A stretch of DNA of 64,000 bases from Impatiens glandulifera (taxonomy: Eukaryota > Streptophyta > Magnoliopsida > Ericales > Balsaminaceae), in assembly GCF_907164915.1 (NCBI RefSeq), contig NC_061866.1:43092320-43156319 (forward strand), read 5' to 3'. Under the pieces are notes generated by a model that was not told the origin of the DNA, searched no databases, and was given only the letters and a program-made list of their open reading frames with translations. Both the position numbers and the translations under genes were made by a program. Below are positions 36,022 through 50,775 of the stretch, piece by piece; within the stretch, counting starts at the first letter, position 1, and every line of letters starts with the position of its first letter.

Positions 36022-37632
36022 TACAGATTTGAATAAATGACGATAGAAATTTTCTAAGATGATCCAATCGTCTTTTTTGTTTGTTGGACCGTCTTCTCTT
36101 TTGCTCCCGTTTTTTCGATTTCTTCTATTTGACAATGATTTTGTATTTATTTTGGTTAGTGTTTTTATATTTTAACTTGGGATAAATTGTATTTGTGTTT
36201 ATTTGGTTTGATTTCATCATTGGTTGCAAACTCGACTGAAACAGGGATATGTTTAGATTTTTTTTTTATTTAATTGATTATATATAACACTTCCAATTCT
36301 TAAAAACTTTTAATTTATTTTCTTCCTTTTGCATTTTTTTTTATATTGTTATTTGTATTGAAATCACTTTCCTATTAATATTTAAAAAATAAGTTAGAAT
36401 AAATAAATTTTGCATAGTTTTTCACTAATTAGATTGAACTTAATTAATTAGAGGTTGATCATTTCATTTTCATTGCAATAAGCTTCAAACATATTCCTAG
36501 TATGTCGCTATTAATTTCTGTCGTTTAGCATAAAAACGAAAGAAAAAAAAAAGGAGCACATGACATCACTATAAATATTACCATTTTATTACTTCAATTA
36601 TTATTATTTAAAAATATATATTCATTAAAACTCGTGATAATTTGAATAACTATAATTAAAAATAATTGATAACAAATAAAAATAATTGTTTTAGTTTAGT
36701 ATTTAATTTTTGTAAAAAATATAATATTTTATAAAAAATAATTGAATTATTTGATTGAAAATCTATATATATACCCTAAATATATAAAGAAGCTCTTTAT
36801 CATAAAATTAAATTACTAAATCAATCTAGTGAAATATAAAAATACTGTGCCTTGTTTTATAAAATTTAATTTTAAAATATAAACAGTTAACCCAAATGAA
36901 TTTGTTCATCGTTAAACTAAATTTTGAATTCATAACTTAATTTTTATTTTAAAAATAAAGATGTTAGACAAAAATAAGTGTACAAATATAATTTGGATGG
37001 ATATGATTTGCCTAGTTTTGATGTGGACAAAGATCCTACTTTCACTGTCCTACTATCCATCTGATATCTATACATTTATATATATTTTTCAGCAAAACAA
37101 AAATACATTTATATGCTTCCACCAACCACTTGGGGGATTTTTTTTTTTTTATGTTGGGTTATTCTATTTGGAAAATATTGTTTGATAAAAAAAAGATTTT
37201 TTGAATTTTAATTGGTTAATTTTTAAAATTTATAAAAATAAGAATATTAGAGGGTTAAAAGAAAATAAAACATGAATGTAATAAATGATAATTTAAAAAA
37301 AAAACATGTTTCAACCTAAATGAGTTATTGGTTAGTTTGGATTGAGACGGCTAATATAAGAGACCTATATATTTGAGTTATCATACCCATTATTTTTTGA
37401 TGAATTATCTAGTTTAAGAGAATTCGTTAAACATTGTAGTCGTTTAATGCTTATTATTCATAATGTTATTATATATTATGACGTTTGTTAAGATTCGTTC
37501 TGAAAAGTTGGTTATTTCGGTTGAAGAGTTAATCGTTTTTTAAAATATACGAGCTACATTCGGTATAGTTGTGTGATTAAACGATTTTTTAAAATCATTT
37601 TTAATATCTCCAACATATTTATCACATCAAGA

Positions 37633-37890
37633 CTTGGTTCGTTTGAGGTTATTCAAATAACCATAACCCAAAATCATCGTATCATTCTCTATCGCTTTCA
37701 TCACATCATTCAATTCATTACTTAAAATACTAATATACCCTCTCTATTTTAAATTATTATTTTATAATTATATATTAATATTTTTAAGTCTTTTTTACCA
37801 AAAAAAAAAATCTACACCTCCTCAAAATTATCATAAATTATTATTTCTAAATAACCATATTTTGATTAATTCCAATCCTAATAACCCCTC
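37633..37890. mobile_element. MITE-like element, copy 2
   Basis: Starts CTTGGTTCGTTTGAGGTTATT and ends near CCTAATAACCC, sharing its internal motif order with 31876-32145. Non-coding and diverged. Confidence 0.4.
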
Positions 37891-40800
37891 TTTTTCAAAT
37901 ATATAATTATTTATTGATACATAATTGTAATTATTTACTAAACTGTATTTTAATTACAATCAAACTCAAATCCAAAGAATCTTTTTACATTTTCACCTTA
38001 AAATGTATAGATTGAAATGTGATCATAATTTTGAAATCTATAAATATATGGAGAGAAACAGAGAATGGGAGGATGTTCAAATTTTGAAAAGAGAGAAAAG
38101 TAATAAAAAGATGCCATTTGGTTAGGTTGCAAGTAGACTTTTGTAAATTTTGCTTGGCCCCATATGCTCAACAATAATATAACCTAAGTCCTTTTTATCT
38201 ATTTTTAAATATCTATTATAAATTTATCTAGATTCAATGATTTGGGTTTATTTTCCATTACATATTTTAAAAATAAATATTTGATAGAAAACTAGATTAT
38301 TTAAATCAAATAATTAAACTATCATTATCATTCAATATTATAATAAGTAAACTTATTCTTATATAAAAATACTATATTACAGTGTTTGATAAAAAATAAT
38401 TGTGGAGATATTTGAGTTGAATTTAAAATTAACTATGTCTATTTATAAGATAATTTTTTATATTTTAATTTTTATAAGGTAATAAATTACTTTCATTTAA
38501 TATGTTTTAAGTTAAATTCAAACTCATTAATTTTATTTTGCAAAATTCTCTTATAATTTATTAAGAGATAATTTAAAATGAGTTATATAAATATTTTTCA
38601 CCCTTGATTTATGTATCATCATTTTTTTTAACTATTCAATAAGTCACTTTATCAATTAAATGTGATTTTTATTTATAAAATTAAAATTTTAAATATAAAA
38701 AACATTTAAGTAATTTTACTTTTAAACTAATATTTTTAAAAAAAATTAAAAAAATCATAGAAATTATTATTCTAAGCCTTAAATGTTGCAGACAAAGCAC
38801 AGTCGGAATATTGTACCCCCTATATCTCCCTCAGCTCGAATATATCCCTATTATGTGATTTTTATTTCATTTAAATAAATCATATCATTTTATTACTCAA
38901 TAATATTTAAAATTTAACTAAAACATAAAAAATATTATTTAATGAATATATTAGTACTTTATCCAAAATAACTCAAATATATATTTTTTAACAAGTTTTA
39001 TTTCATTTTATAAATATAGAGTTTAATGAAATCAATGACCTAAGGTAAAATATCTATATAGGTACTATTTGACTCTTAAATTAAAGACAATTCGTTATAT
39101 CATTGTCACTTGTCACGTTTCAAAAACAAAACATAAAGAGCAAAATGAATTAACAGCAAGACTTGTACCGAAAATTTAACGATATCATTGTTAAGGACAA
39201 ATATTCGATTCCAAGGACGAATACTTGACGAACAATTACATCTTAACTAAAGATGAATCCTTAGTCAAGTTCCTGCAATGTCAGGTGATGGGGAAGTGAT
39301 TGTCTATATATTAATCCACTAAGGAAATAAGTTCATCACTTTGAATCTTAATAAAAGAATTATGAAATACGGTAATTGACATTCATTTATATTGCAAAAA
39401 TTTTATTTCTTTTAAGTTAGATACATCATGTTTTTTTGATATATTTATTATTAGTATACTAATCTTTATTTGTTTAAAAAAATGGTCAAGTACAATAAAA
39501 CTAAGCATAACAAAAAAAAAATTAACTAGCACGAAAGTCCTCTAAAAAATGACAATGCTCCCCAACCAACTCTACATACTTTCAAAAACAAATATTCGAA
39601 ACTATCGTAATAACAATGTTGTGTATGATGCACATTTGTTAGCCGTTCATTTTCAACTATAATAATAATAATAACACAACGATTCAAGCTCACCATATTT
39701 ATCGCATGAATTCAAATATTTCAACAACCACCGAGAAATTGGTAATCACACACTAGATTTCAGTAATGCTCCAAAAGAAATTTCAAATATCTTTTACTCT
39801 ACGACAATACAAAAAAATGCGATACGTCGATTCAATCTTCATATAGGTGGAGTCCAATTGTTTTTATTTCTTGACCTCCATTTGTTTGACTTGGTTGATA
39901 GAATCTATTCATATTATAATAGAAGTTTCTAACCTTTTGATGTTACATTAATTCCATGGCCTCTTTTCGGCAAGCGATTTTTCTTGTTTGTTTGGATTAT
40001 CATATGAATTTCGCTTGTATTAGTACTAGTATGTATGAAATCGCAACATATATTTGCATGTTTAATGGTCCGTCATAGACTTTCTTACTACCATTTAAAT
40101 CTTTATATTTGTCATTAACATTTAGTTGACTAGTTGTGTAATAACTTCCACTATTTAGAACTTCTTATATATATTTTGATCATATTTATATGAATTAAAC
40201 TTGATGTTTATTGAAAAATAGGAGGTGCCTAATATTAGTTTGATGTTTCTTAGCATCTAATACACCCTTATTAAATATAATTGATATTAGAAATGAATAT
40301 ATATAATTTTGGTGGGTGGGAGAGAGAAAGTGAGGAATCTAATATAAAAGTGAATGTGAGTGAGGACAAGTGAAACATGTAATTCACTAAAATCCCATTT
40401 TTGATTTTATATTAATGTTATTTTCTTTAGTATCACGAGAAACCTTAATCCCAAGCTCCATATATGTTTCACTAAATCCCCCACTTTTGATTTTTATTAA
40501 TTAATAATGTTATTTATTTTATGTATCACGAGAAAACTTAATCACCTCCTCCACTATACATGGGTCAACTTTGATTCATCTCAAATCTCGCGATTATATT
40601 ATCACAGTAATTTTATACTTTTTTTAATTCTAATCACAAATAATTTTTACATATAATCATTATTTAACTAAAACTAATCTTAAAGTACCAACCGAGTTGA
40701 ACACTAAACTGATTTGAATCGTTAAACTGTTTTTTCGACACAATTTGAATGGAAAAATATTCGATTAGCTAATTAGTTATAAGGCATGATATAAAAAACT

Positions 40801-42699
40801 CGATTATCATTACAACATATGGAGTCTTTTCAAATAATCAAACTCATTCTAATTATAACGTTTTAATTTTGTGATTTTTTTATTTTATTTTCTCACGTCA
40901 TATAATTATGATCTATTTGATTTTTTTTTTTTTATCAAATTTGCTAGACCATTTCAAAAAATATATATATTACAATTGCTTTATCAACTTATTTTTGTAT
41001 ATTTTTATTTAACAATAAAGCTTTATTAAAATGGTTATTATTATTATTATTATTGTATTTAAGTTTGTTTAATTAATAATTTTTAAAATAATTTAAAATA
41101 ACATGTCCAATGTTAGGTTCGACAATTTGTAACCCGAACCGAACAAGAAAAAACCAGATTTGAGTCATGTATTTTTGTTTGGGTCGATATCATGTCAACT
41201 TATATAAACCTGATTAATAAAAAAATCAAAATTGAGTCGACCTTAAATGAACAAAAATAAATTTGTCAACCCAATTATAAGGTTCTTTTATAAAGTTTTG
41301 TTAATTGATGCTCACTCACTCATAATTTTTTAAGTTTTTCTGTAAACGAATTTGTAATTTAGTTATATTTTTAATTTATTTTGATGTCATTTTAATATGA
41401 AATGAAGATACGTGTTATTAATTAAATCGGATTAAATGGGATTAAATTAGACTGAGTTTGAATTAATTCAAATCAGTCGAGTCAAATCAGTTGAGTTGAG
41501 TTCAAGATAATTACGAATAAACATGTTAGGTTTAGTTTAAATTTTTTTACTCAAATTACTAAATATATCACGTTCAAATTAATATCGCTCAACCGCTCGC
41601 CCACGTGAACTAGACCCTACGAATAATTATCAAATTAATCCAATATCTCACACATCTCATCATATAGTTGAATGTAAGCTCTTACTTAAGTATAATTTAA
41701 TCAATTTAAATTTATTTAAAAAAACTAATTAACTCAACCCAAATCAAAATGTTAATGAGTATAAGAATGGAGTAATTTAGAATCTTAATGTTGACTTAAT
41801 AGCATGTTTAGTGTTCTCATGTGGGAATTAGCTAGTTTGATTAAAAGGTATTTGATGTGTCAAAGAATTTGTCTCTCTCTCTCTCTCCTCCATGTTTATA
41901 AAATCTAATCTCAAGAAGGTTTTGACTTAATGAAATTATTAATATATTTAAAGTACATCAAACTATACATATATACTAGACAAGGGAATGACGTTAAGAT
42001 TAGAATCTAAATGGCGGTTTAATTGCATGGGTTCTCACAAATACTTAAATTAAGCTAATTTTATTTATAAAATTGCATTGTTTCTTTTACTTTTTTTTAA
42101 GGAGAGAGGTTGCATTTAAAAAAAAAAAAAAAAAAAAAACAAGTGTTACCTTTGACCATATGAGAATTAGTTTATTAAATAATTTATCATTATTTCATTT
42201 ATTTATTTATTAATCATAGCAATGAAATTATTTATTAAAATACCAAAATGTCCTCAATATTATGTAATTTTTTTTAATATTTTAAAGTTTTCAGGATGAT
42301 AACTCAATTTTTCAAAACCTAAATCCGGATCCAATAAAAAAAAAGATTAGCTCAAATAAATACTAAGAGCTTGTTCGGTTGTTTTTTTAATCCAATCATA
42401 ATCAAATATTTTTTTTATTAATTTTTGAATTTTAATTAATCAAAATAATAATATATCCTCTATTTAAAGAATAAATAAATAAATTTATTATTATTTTTAA
42501 TACGTGTTAAGTCTTTATATATATATATCCTTAAAATCTCACTTATCAACATTATTTTTAAATAAATAAGTATATTAAAATTAATCCAAGCCAACAAACT
42601 CTTAATCATGCATCAAATTTTTTTTATAACATATTATCTTAAGTTACAAAGTTATCATTAAAGATGTCAATTTAAAAATCGTTAACGGTAACCTAACTG

Positions 42700-43090
42700 A
42701 ATTGTCTCATTTGAGTCGGTTTTCCCCGGTTTGGACGGGATAGTATTTGTGTCCCCGGTCAGACCCGCCTAGATTTTACCCTGATTCCATCGAAACACTA
42801 TAAACGCAATTAAATATATAAAATCATCAATATATTTATTTATTCATTATATTTTATAAGAGTTTTAAATATATTTAATTATAAAAATATAAAATTTCAA
42901 TATATTACAATATAAATTATATTAAAAAATTCGTTTATATCTCATAATTTTATTATATACAATTATTTTTATAGAGAATATAGTATAAAAAATCGAACGG
43001 ACAAGGATGGTAGTAAAAAAATCCCGAAGTGAAAACAGGGTGGGGAAGGTAAATGCATTCTCCGCCCCATTGCCGTCCCTAGTCAGTATT
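42700..43090. repeat. GC-richer degenerate patch, possible transposon remnant
   Basis: Sequence such as GGTTTGGACGGGATAG and, on the other strand, GGGACGGCAATGGGGCGGAG stands out from the AT-rich surroundings and resembles GGGACGGG-rich non-autonomous elements common in plants. Ends are not resolved. Confidence 0.25.
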
Positions 43091-45342
43091 ACCCCCACAA
43101 TCATGACTTTTCATTTCAAGATAAGACATTAAAGTAAGAATTGAACTCGTAAACTTCAACCTCTTATAAATCATTTTTTTTATAAACTATATTGATGGTC
43201 ACATTTTAAATAATAGACAATAAAAAAGAACTCAATTAACACATGTCAATATTATCATGCAATTATAAGTTTGGTATATATGGTCAAATTCTAAACAATT
43301 AACAAAAATGAAGCATCAAAACTGTCATAACTTGAGTTGGAATCGAACTAGTTAGAAGAACTTTCATCATGATCTAACTCAATAGTTACTGTCAAAAACT
43401 TCAAAACAAAACAAAAAAAGGTGTATGCTACTTCTAGCTACGGGTTTCATGAGTTCATGCATGGCACCATGTGTGTTCTCTGAATGTACTGTGTTTCATT
43501 ATCTATCCATAACTCTGTTGGCAGTTACAATAGATGCCATAACTTTGTCTGTCAAGAACTTAAAAACGCATAAAGTTGGTATATCATCATCCATGATCAT
43601 TACATCTGTACATACCCATCCAAATTAAGTACTTACTTTGTTCATCAATGATTATACACCACTACTCTCATCTCTGCCACCTTTTATCCTTTTCATTCAT
43701 TATATATAATGTTAATATATATAGTCCCCACAAAATCATCCTAAAATCCCCGTGCCATTATACTCATCATCTCTTACAAATTTTACTTCTCTATTATTTT
43801 TTTTACCATTTTTCAAATTCAAACATTACTAGGGTAATTTTTGCGATTAGTCACTATAGCACGAGATTACATTGCCATTGATATTTGTGTCGGGATTTGA
43901 AAGAGATGGGTGCATTTGTCGATTTGTATAATGATTTGACTAGAATGGAGAGTTTTAACTCTAATTTTGTAATTTTGTATGGACTTTTATCATTTTAACA
44001 CAAACATCTTGTTATAGCTAGCTTGTTTGCTTGGTTTGGATAAATGAAATAAAATATTATTAGAATATATTGTTGTAATTTTCTTTTATAGGATAACAAA
44101 TTTCATTATTCTAAACAAATTCATAACATTAGTTGTCATGTTTTAATCGAAATAAAAATAACATTGAACCATAGAAAGAAAGAAAGCTCTAATTGTACTC
44201 AAAGCTTCAAGTCGGGAAAGACTTGAGATTAACTTGAAACTTGGTTTTCTTTCTTTACGATAAAAGTATTTAGATCAATTTTATCATTGATTTTTCAAAC
44301 TTTGTTCTTTTTGTTTGTGCTCTAAACAATCAATTCCTTTGACATTTTCTCGTATCGGATGACAAATTCATCGTCACTGGTTCTACAACAAATTGAAATC
44401 ATTGTTATTATTGTTAGAAGCTTATTTATAAGGTGCATACAATTTACTAATTCTTAACAAGTTTTCAACTCGATCCACTTTCATTGCTCTCCGTAGATGT
44501 TTGCTACAAGGTGGTGATGACCATTAGCATCGACATCTCCGTTAACGTTATAATCTTATCAATTGAGGATTTGTTGTTAAAAATAAACTCTAATCGAAAA
44601 GATTTAATAATCATTTAAAATTCATAATAACAAAGAATGATGTGTAACAAATCGAGCACACCAATCAAACCGTCTCGAGCTAATTTTTACCGAATAGTCA
44701 GAGTGGAAATGAAAACTATTTTTATCACAAAATTTGATAAGTAATGTCGAAAAAAATATATCAAGTGAAGATATATATATATATATATATATATATATCA
44801 AACTAGTAAAAAAACAAAATGACATCATAAGATGATACTTTTAATAATGGGTTTTTAAGTTACAAGATTAATTCAATAAATTTTTACTAGACAAATAAAA
44901 ATAATCAAATTTATATTTATCTCCATTTTCTTTGTTTAAAATAAAATAAAATTGGAGACTAAAAATTTAATGTGAACCACTAAAATTTGAAAAAACAAAT
45001 TCTAGGTACTATATATATTATGCTTAAAAAAAAGTAATTGTTTGGTCAAAGAAGAATTTATCTTTTACCCATTTGAAGATATTTTTTCAATGAAGCATTA
45101 AGTCCAATATAATAATATATATATTAATTTATTTGAAAGGTAATAATGAATAAAATATTTAAATATATATGACAAATGGGTGGACCAAAAAAAGACAATC
45201 TGTGAGTAATATTATTATTTAAAGTTAAAAAGTAGAAGGGCAAAAATGGAAAGTAAATAATAATAAACCAGCTTAGCCGGTTTACCTATTATGAATTACT
45301 CTCTCATTTTACAAACCCAACGGCTTCACTCATTCCCATCGC

Positions 45343-45350
45343 TATAAATA
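45343..45350 (+). promoter_or_regulatory. TATA box of the Sec14-like gene
   Basis: TATAAATA lies 135 bp upstream of the ATG and is followed by a long CT-rich leader (CTCTCTTTCTCTCTCTG), typical of plant 5' UTRs. Confidence 0.75.
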
Positions 45351-45477
45351 CAGCTTTCACCATTCTCTCTATCTCATACAAACAAAAACATCTCTCTTTC
45401 TCTCTCTGTGTTTATCTCTTTCTCTCTCTTCTGAAACTGAATTCTAGTGTCTTTTGTCGGAATTCTTGATAATAGAA

Positions 45478-48400
45478 ATGAAGAAAGAAAGACATGAACT
45501 TGATCTGTTGAAAGAGAAGGAGAGAGTTCAATTCGTACTTGAACTTATCCGAAAGCAAGCTCCTTTGTCTCTAAAACAGGTATTTTTTTTTTTGAAAAGG
45601 ACAAGGTTTTACAGATTTTGATTCAAATGTACTATGATGATTTATGTTTTGTTTGATTTGATTTGATTTTGACAGGAGAAATTCTGTAATAACGCATGCG
45701 TGGAGAGGTTTCTGAAATCTAAAGGAGATAATATCAAGAAAGCTGCAAAACAACTTAGGGCTTGTCTCTCTTGGAGAGAGACTATTGGTATTGGTATGTA
45801 TATCTATCATCTTATAATTTGAATTCTTAATCATCATTTTCAAAAATAAAAATGTAATCTTTTTTGGGTTTACTTTAAGCTTTTTCAGATTCTGTTTATA
45901 ATTTGAATAACTTGTTTCTTTGAATTGAAAAAAATGGTGGGTTATAGCCTTATGAGATTATTTGAATACTTGATTAATTTGAACTTAACACTTTGTTTAT
46001 TTTCAGTTAAAGTGTTTGGAACAACCCCGCAATTAATAAAAGTAGGGTTGTTTTATACGTTTTTGTGTACTTTTTTTTATTTAAATTTGTTACCGTTGTT
46101 TGTAAAATGTACAACGGTAATTTTTATTTTATTGTATTTTATTTTACTTTATTAGGAAGATATAGTTTATAATGAAAATAATAATGAATATTTTGACTGA
46201 TAAAAGTGGATTGAAAATTATTTGAAAATTCAAATTTGAATATGATATATGAATTGTTTTTTTCTTTTTTAGTTTTGAATTTGACGTTAAAGTGTTATAC
46301 CAACCCCGTAATTAATAAAAGCGAGGATTTTTAATGTAGTTTTACACTTTTCATTTTAATATTTTTTTTACCGTTGTAACAAATATTCAACGGTAATTTT
46401 TATTTTGTGTTTGACTTAATTTTATTTCTTTTTAGGAAAAAATATTTTAATTGATAAAACTATTGATGATTTTTTTGTAAGACTATTTGAAAATCCCTAA
46501 ATGTATAAGATATGACAGGCTTGTAATTTGCTTTTTCAGTTTTGAATTTTACGTTAAAGTGTTCTAACAACCTTATAATAAATATAAACGAGGTTTTCAC
46601 ACGTAATTTTACACTTTTCATTAAAATAATTTTACCGTTGCAACAAACGTCTTAAGATAATTTTACTTTTTGCAATTAAATAAAATTTCATATTTTTCTC
46701 ATTTAAAAAATATTATGCAGATAATTTGATGGCGGATGAGTTCGCCGCCGAGCTAGCAGAAGGGGTTGCATACGTGGCTGGTCACGACGAGGAATCCAGA
46801 CCCGTTCTTGTAATTTATCGAACTATTTTGATTTTTATTCGATATAAAAGTATGACTGACCAATTATTTTTTATTTTGTTATAGATTTTTCGAGTAAAGC
46901 AAGACTACCCGAAATTTCATTCACAGAAAATGTAAGATAAATGAATATTATTAATATATATATAATTAAGTTATTGAAGTTCTGAAAATTTAATTTTTTT
47001 TTTTTAGGTTTATTCGCTTGTTGGTGTTTACATTGGAGGTGGCCATCCAAACGATGCCCAGAAATGTTTCTGAATTTGTTCTGCTCTTCGATGCAAGTGA
47101 GTTTTACTATAATACCCTTTTTATGTTGAATTATTTGAATATTAATTAATAAAAAATAAAAATTTTAAATTAATTTTTATAAAATCAAATTATTTCCATC
47201 TTTTCAGAATTCTCTCTCCACAGGCTTTGACTCAGTTGTACAGAGATTGTACAGTTATTAATGTAGTTTCTTACATTCCCATGAAATGTCAAAAGATATT
47301 AAATTAATAGAATTAATTAATTTAATAAATGAAGTATAAAATGGAATAAAGTGGTAATTATTGAACAGCAAACACTTTTGTCAGATCTTGCCCGGAGTGC
47401 CCTTGATAGGTCAGGGTCCGGGAAACTAAAGTGGTCGGGTCCATAGGGTTTAAACCGTCATTATCCCCAATTATATTCTTCCAACCCCAGCTTTTTTCCT
47501 TAAAGTAAAAGTCCTCGTTTGACAATATAAAAAAAAAACACAGAACTAGATATTATTGTTTTCAGATTTTTCTTACCCAAAATTTACTTTTAACTTTTTT
47601 TTACTTGAAATGGTTACAAAAATGTTTTTGGTGATTTGAATGTTAATTTTATATATGTACTTTGTTTGGTTGGCATGATTAGGCTTTTATCGCTCGGGTT
47701 CAGCTTTCATGAACGTGTTGTTGGCGATGCTTAAGCTCGTAGCTGAGTATTATCCCGGGAGACTCCATAAGACATTCGTCATCGATCCACCCGCGTTATT
47801 TTCTTATCTTTGGAAGGTAATTTCAATTTCTCGATTATCTACCGTACATCATATAAAATTAAAGATGACCCTCAATTTCAATATGAAAATCAAACAAGGG
47901 TTTTGTGTTTGGTACATGGTCCGTGATTGGCGGTGTAGGGCAATCAATCCTAGCCGTCCAAACATACTTTTGTTTGATTGTTGATTGTCCATTTGTTTTG
48001 AATAGAGATTAGTACTAGGTTGGTTTGACATTTTTAATTATAGTTAATAGTTTCTATAAGGGCACACATTTATTTTTTTGAAAAATGAAATGCAGGGAGT
48101 GCGTCCGTTTGTAGAGTTGGCACATGCGACCTCGTTGGTGTCGTCACTCGATTACGAAGAGCCGTTGGATTCGAACAACTTCACTGCCTGTCCACGAGCC
48201 TCATCCCTCCGATTCGAATCCTCGTCCTCATCCTCCGGCCTTAAATCAACGGCCAAGATTGGATCTTGTTCATCATCCCGTTTCACTTTCACAGTCTCCC
48301 ATAACTTGGATTCCCTCAAGCCGTGGCATCTATCCTTTGCTGACTCATCAGCCTCTAAGGTGGGCCCCGCCATGATCTCGCCACTCAATGCCAGGTCACT

Positions 48401-48794
48401 CTCCTTCGCGTCCCCGCTGGCAAGGTCGACGGCGCCACGTGGCAACCTCAACTCTATCCGTAAGCCGTCCACGCCGTTGCCACAGAGGTCCAGAAGGATG
48501 GACGTGGACGTGACGTCATCCGCCGCCGTGAATAGCCACCCTAGGACTCCGATCCCGAAGCCGTCTTCCACGTCATTCTTCCAATCTCCGGCGGTGTTCT
48601 TCAGAAGGGAGAGCCACGTCAGCAAGAAGGCGGAGAAGACTCGGGAATCGTTTGGGCCGTTGATGAGGTTTTACTGTCGACCGTACGATGAGATGATTTA
48701 TAGGTCAAAGATGAGGCCGCCGCTCGGTGGACTCATCTCGATCGTTCCATCGCAACTCAAACGCCGCCACATGTCGTTATCTCAACGGTTCTGA
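45478..48794 (+). CDS. Sec14-like CRAL-TRIO phosphatidylinositol transfer protein
   Basis: Seven exons (45478-45579, 45676-45793, 46721-46809, 46885-46931, 47008-47096, 47683-47816, 48096-48794) join into 425 aa with consistent phases. Residues about 1-75 are the CRAL-TRIO N-terminal helices ([20 protein letters not shown]). About 80-215 form the lipid-binding CRAL-TRIO domain ([46 protein letters not shown]). The ~200-residue tail is Ser/Pro-rich and ends in a conserved block, [19 protein letters not shown]. The family exchanges phosphatidylinositol and other lipids at membranes; the ligand here is not known. The tail and length match, from memory, Arabidopsis At3g22410. A TATA box and CT-rich leader precede the start. 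Confidence 0.93.
46006..46680 (+). repeat. Diverged ~270-280-bp tandem repeats in Sec14-like intron 2
   Basis: GTTAAAGTGTT followed by an AACAACCCCG-like motif recurs at 46006, 46286 and 46553 (spacings 280 and 267). The first two copies contain a TTACCGTTG...CAACGGTAA inverted pair; the third is more decayed. No coding potential. Confidence 0.8.
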
Positions 48795-50775
48795 TCATCT
48801 GAGTAAAACTATTACTATTAATATCATTACATATGTTATTTAATTTCTTTTCACAGCAAATTGAGATTTGACTGACGAAATAGGGCAGTACTAATAATAA
48901 ACTTCATCTATAAATATTTATGTTTTTTTTTTTTTAATTTAATTAATATGGTTAAAAAGTAATTTATTATAATATTAATGTGCTCTTTTATTTATATAGG
49001 GAAGAAGATAGTGTGATTGAACATATTTTTTTTTTACCTAATTAAAACTCAATATTTTCAAACGATTAAAGTCTAATAAAGATTTTATCCAACACTCAGA
49101 TTAAAAATGAAAAAAAATCAAGCAGGTTTATAATACTGTCTAGATTTTTAAATAAAAAAGGATATATATTAGTTATAGAAAATAATAAAAGTGATAAATT
49201 TGAATTTGATAAAATCCAAGAAAGAAATCAATAATTAAAAAAGATGGGAGGAGCCCTAGGAGTTAATAATGAGGAATATATGTATGATTTTAGAGATTGA
49301 TGAATTGAAATTAAAATGAAAGATACAGCTGGGCTATATATTCATATGTTAGATGTTGGGAAGCCAAACAAGACTGACCCCAATTAATTAATTAATTAAT
49401 TAATCAAACTCATGTGTTTGTTTGTCTGTCTATCCTTGTCTTCTAACAAGTTGTATACATTCTATCGAGGTTAATGGACAACGGGTCCTTTCAATTCTCA
49501 CATAAAACGTTAATTTTAAGTTGAAACGGAGATTATGAGGTATTCTATCTTTTAACATTCGAAAAAGAAGAAAAATAGTTGGGTGATTTGAACAAATGGG
49601 TGAGTCACATTCCGCATTTGTAGCTGGTTATATGCATGGAAATTAAGTGTGGTTTGGAGGTTAGCCTTTGGTTTTATTCAATCAGCCAGACAGCCTTGGT
49701 CTCTGATTTTGAGGTCATTATAAAATATGATGAATTAATTGTTTAAAAACTATGTCAGCGATATTTTATGACAAATCTTTATGAAAATCATACGTACATT
49801 TTTCTTATTAATAATTTGTAATTTGTAATTCCCCACCACACACATGCATACTACCTTACAAACAGCTAACCATCAAATTCAAAACACATCATCAATCCGC
49901 CCCTTTAATGTGCACATGGATGGGATCATATATATACATGGATCGTCTAAGTAGCCTCGTGATATAGTCAATGATAAACTCGTAACTTATAATGTTTACA
50001 TTTAAAAAATAAGAGGGAAATTTAGAATGAATTAGTTAATTAGTTTGTAATTTAACATAACTCACCCACCAAATTATTGTTAAGTAATTTATTTTGTTGT
50101 TGTAAATGAAAAATTAATTATTTATAAAGTGGTTTTTACTGATGCTTTTAAATGGAATGGATGTAAAAATAGTATTAATATATATAAAAATAATTATATT
50201 TTTTTTTACAACGTGACAGAAAATGTTATTAGAAAGAGAATGTTATTAGTAATAAAATCTAACAAATATTTCCATAAAATTTATACATACAAATAAATTC
50301 GGTTATTTATGTTTTGCGAAATTATTACCACATTCAAAATATATCGTTTTCAAGCTTCTTTATTTGATGCAATGTCTCCTTCTATATATTACATAGAACC
50401 CAATAATTTTGATATATAAATTTTGCCTAAATAATCATAAGAGTCATGGAAAGTCAAAATAAAAATAAAATGAAGTTTGCTTACAAGTTAAAAATGCTAC
50501 AGGTTAAATGATAATAAATATATTTGGACATTGATTGGTTGGATGCAAATTGGATGCCTATTTAAATATTCCTTCTTAATCCATCAACAAAACACTTATG
50601 TAATTACCTTTTTTTTTTTTTAAATGATATGTATATAAAAAATATTTGTTTAAGCACAATCTCATATCTTAAAACAGAAAAAGACAATAGAGTTAAGTAA
50701 TAGAGTCACCCAAGTATGATCACTATCATTTTTAACTCAAATATTTCAATTCAATACAATTCTTCCATTTTCTTC
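48795..50775. other. Intergenic region between convergent Sec14-like and PPR genes
   Basis: The genes converge. I see no other coding region in the 2 kb between them. A short (AATT)n run lies near 49384. Confidence 0.6.

Larger units (their letters stand above)
36022..45342. other. Large gene-poor AT-rich region
   Basis: Over 9 kb I find no exon chain or RNA gene. It holds a MITE-like repeat (about 37633-37890), poly(A) at 42117-42140, (CT)n near 41873, (TA)n near 44770 and a degenerate GC-richer patch at about 42700-43090. Short frames near 36961, 43425 and 43648 lack family features. Confidence 0.55.

Noticed and set aside
36961..37185. 74-aa + strand frame
   Set aside because: Low-complexity aromatic-rich translation of AT-rich DNA.
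43425..43881. Two + strand frames of 67 and 77 aa
   Set aside because: No motif, no promoter or splice context, and composition like the surrounding AT-rich DNA.
48152..48625. 157-aa minus-strand frame
   Set aside because: Antisense of the last Sec14-like exon, which has clear conserved sequence on the + strand.
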